This document shows, piece by piece, positions 4,540-5,290 of a stretch of 5,290 nucleotides of DNA. This stretch comes from Dehalococcoidia bacterium (GTDB lineage: Bacteria; Chloroflexota; Dehalococcoidia; Dehalococcoidales; CSSed11-197), in NCBI GenBank assembly GCA_003552785.1, contig PUOQ01000113.1, forward strand, positions 1-5,290. Direction: 5' to 3'. The translations under genes were made by a program, and so were the position numbers. Positions within the stretch are counted from its first letter, which is position 1; every line of letters begins with the position of its first letter. The notes under the pieces are model-generated. The model searched no databases. It was not told where the DNA came from and saw only the letters and a program-made list of their open reading frames with translations.

Positions 4540-5290
4540 ATGAAACTATTATCCAGAGAAGAGCTTGCAGAACTTATAAAAGTAAATCATTCGCCGTCAA
4601 TTTCTATTTATATGCCAGCTCACCGCTCCGGCGATACCGAACAGGACCCAATTCGCTTAAAAAACCTGCTCAGAGAAGCAGAGAGCAGACTCTGTGAATA
4701 TGGACTTCGGCCCTCTGATGCAAGGACTCTTTTGGAGCCGGCCAATGCATTGTTGAAAGATTTATCATCCTGGCAAAATAAGGGGGACGGCCTGGCTTTA
4801 TTCTTGTCCGAAGGCATTTTCAAGTATTACACGCTTCCCCGTAAATTCCAGGAGCTAGTTGTTATTACCGATCGTTTCCACATCAAACCCTTACTCCCGT
4901 TATTCAGCGAGGACGGAGCATTTTATGTGCTTGCCTTGAGCCAGAAACAGGTCAGGCTGCTTCAGTGCACCCGTTACCATGCCCGCACAGTTACACCTGA
5001 AGAAGTGCCCTCCGGTCTCAAGGAAGCCCTAAATTACGACCAGATGGAAACTCAGTTGCAATTTCGAACAGCAGAACCGGGCGGATCAGCCATTTTCCAT
5101 GGTCATGGTCCCAGCAAGGAGATTGAAAAAACCAATATACTTCGTTATTTCCAAAAAGTAGACCGGGGGTTGCATGAAGTTTTACGCGAAGAACACTCAC
5201 CACTTATTATTGCCGCCGTGGATTTCCTCCACCCTCTTTACCGGGAAGCAAACACCTATCCTTATTTGCTTGACCAGGGCATTGTCGGTA
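4540..5290 (+). CDS. BaeRF family 3 protein (archaeo-eukaryotic release factor-like), partial
   Basis: The frame opens at ATG 4540 and is still open at the window edge (250 codons seen, no stop). The N-terminal SISIYMPAHR (residues 22-31), then EQDPIRLKNLLREAESRL (35-52), the FHGHG segment (166-170) and PLIIAAVDFLHPLYREAN (200-217) resemble the bacterial archaeo-eukaryotic release factor family 3 (BaeRF3). This is a group of standalone bacterial proteins related to the eRF1/Pelota middle domain. Their role is poorly known; a link to ribosomes, such as release, rescue or hibernation under stress, is inferred from homology. Without the C-terminal part I cannot judge residual release-factor motifs. 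The family is usually about 370-400 residues, so roughly a third is missing. A terminator separates it from the gene upstream, so it may belong to a different unit. Confidence 0.75.
   Translation, partial: MKLLSREELAELIKVNHSPSISIYMPAHRSGDTEQDPIRLKNLLREAESRLCEYGLRPSDARTLLEPANALLKDLSSWQNKGDGLALFLSEGIFKYYTLPRKFQELVVITDRFHIKPLLPLFSEDGAFYVLALSQKQVRLLQCTRYHARTVTPEEVPSGLKEALNYDQMETQLQFRTAEPGGSAIFHGHGPSKEIEKTNILRYFQKVDRGLHEVLREEHSPLIIAAVDFLHPLYREANTYPYLLDQGIVG

Noticed and set aside
4464..4697. A plus-strand frame of 77 codons overlapping the BaeRF-like start.
   Set aside because: It begins inside the terminator tail without a ribosome binding site and runs out of frame through the strongly supported BaeRF-like gene.

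Overview
This is a bacterial chromosomal window with A+T-rich spacers and compact genes. Four of the five annotated protein genes begin at ATG and one at GTG. Three have near-perfect Shine-Dalgarno sequences (AAGGAGAG, AAGGAGGT, AGGAGGT), which argues against a typical member of Bacteroidota. A Gram-negative anaerobe or microaerophile, perhaps in or near Desulfobacterota, is a guess; nothing here fixes the taxonomy.

Layout. A small single-span membrane protein (91-288, minus) is followed by two strong hairpins (350-386 and 392-431). These terminate transcription from a 492-residue asparagine-synthetase-family protein (462-1940, minus). A 617-base divergent region (1941-2557) is rich in inverted repeats and promoter-like elements. 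Rightward from it run a KamA-family radical SAM/PLP aminomutase-like enzyme (2558-3871), a ferritin/rubrerythrin-like four-helix protein with a GTG start (3940-4416), a terminator, and the first 250 codons of a BaeRF family 3 protein (from 4540, running off the window).

The main interest is the divergent pair. The asparagine-synthetase homologue begins Met-Ala-Ala instead of Met-Cys-Gly. It has lost the catalytic glutaminase cysteine and the other glutamine-binding residues I could align, but keeps the ATP-pyrophosphatase loop, the GEGADE motif and a C-terminal catalytic lysine. The residues aligned with the aspartate site of E. coli AsnB are also changed. The KamA-like protein keeps the radical SAM cysteines, the carboxylate-binding arginine and the PLP lysine. 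It has Arg where lysine 2,3-aminomutase uses an Asp to hold the substrate side-chain amine. My inference is a small pathway that makes a beta-amino acid from a non-lysine, possibly acidic, amino acid and then activates a carboxylate with ATP to form an amide or other amide-type bond. The product could be a compatible solute or a small specialised metabolite. The pairing and residue changes are visible; the chemistry is hypothesis.

The divergent region also looks regulated. A minus-strand promoter candidate with a 19-base spacer contains a near-palindrome in that spacer, and a second near-copy lies close to the synthetase start. Downstream of this promoter lie alternative hairpins and a 13-codon reading frame with a perfect Shine-Dalgarno. 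On the other side, the KamA-like gene has its own promoter candidate, a nested inverted repeat, and a short stem that could occlude its ribosome binding site.
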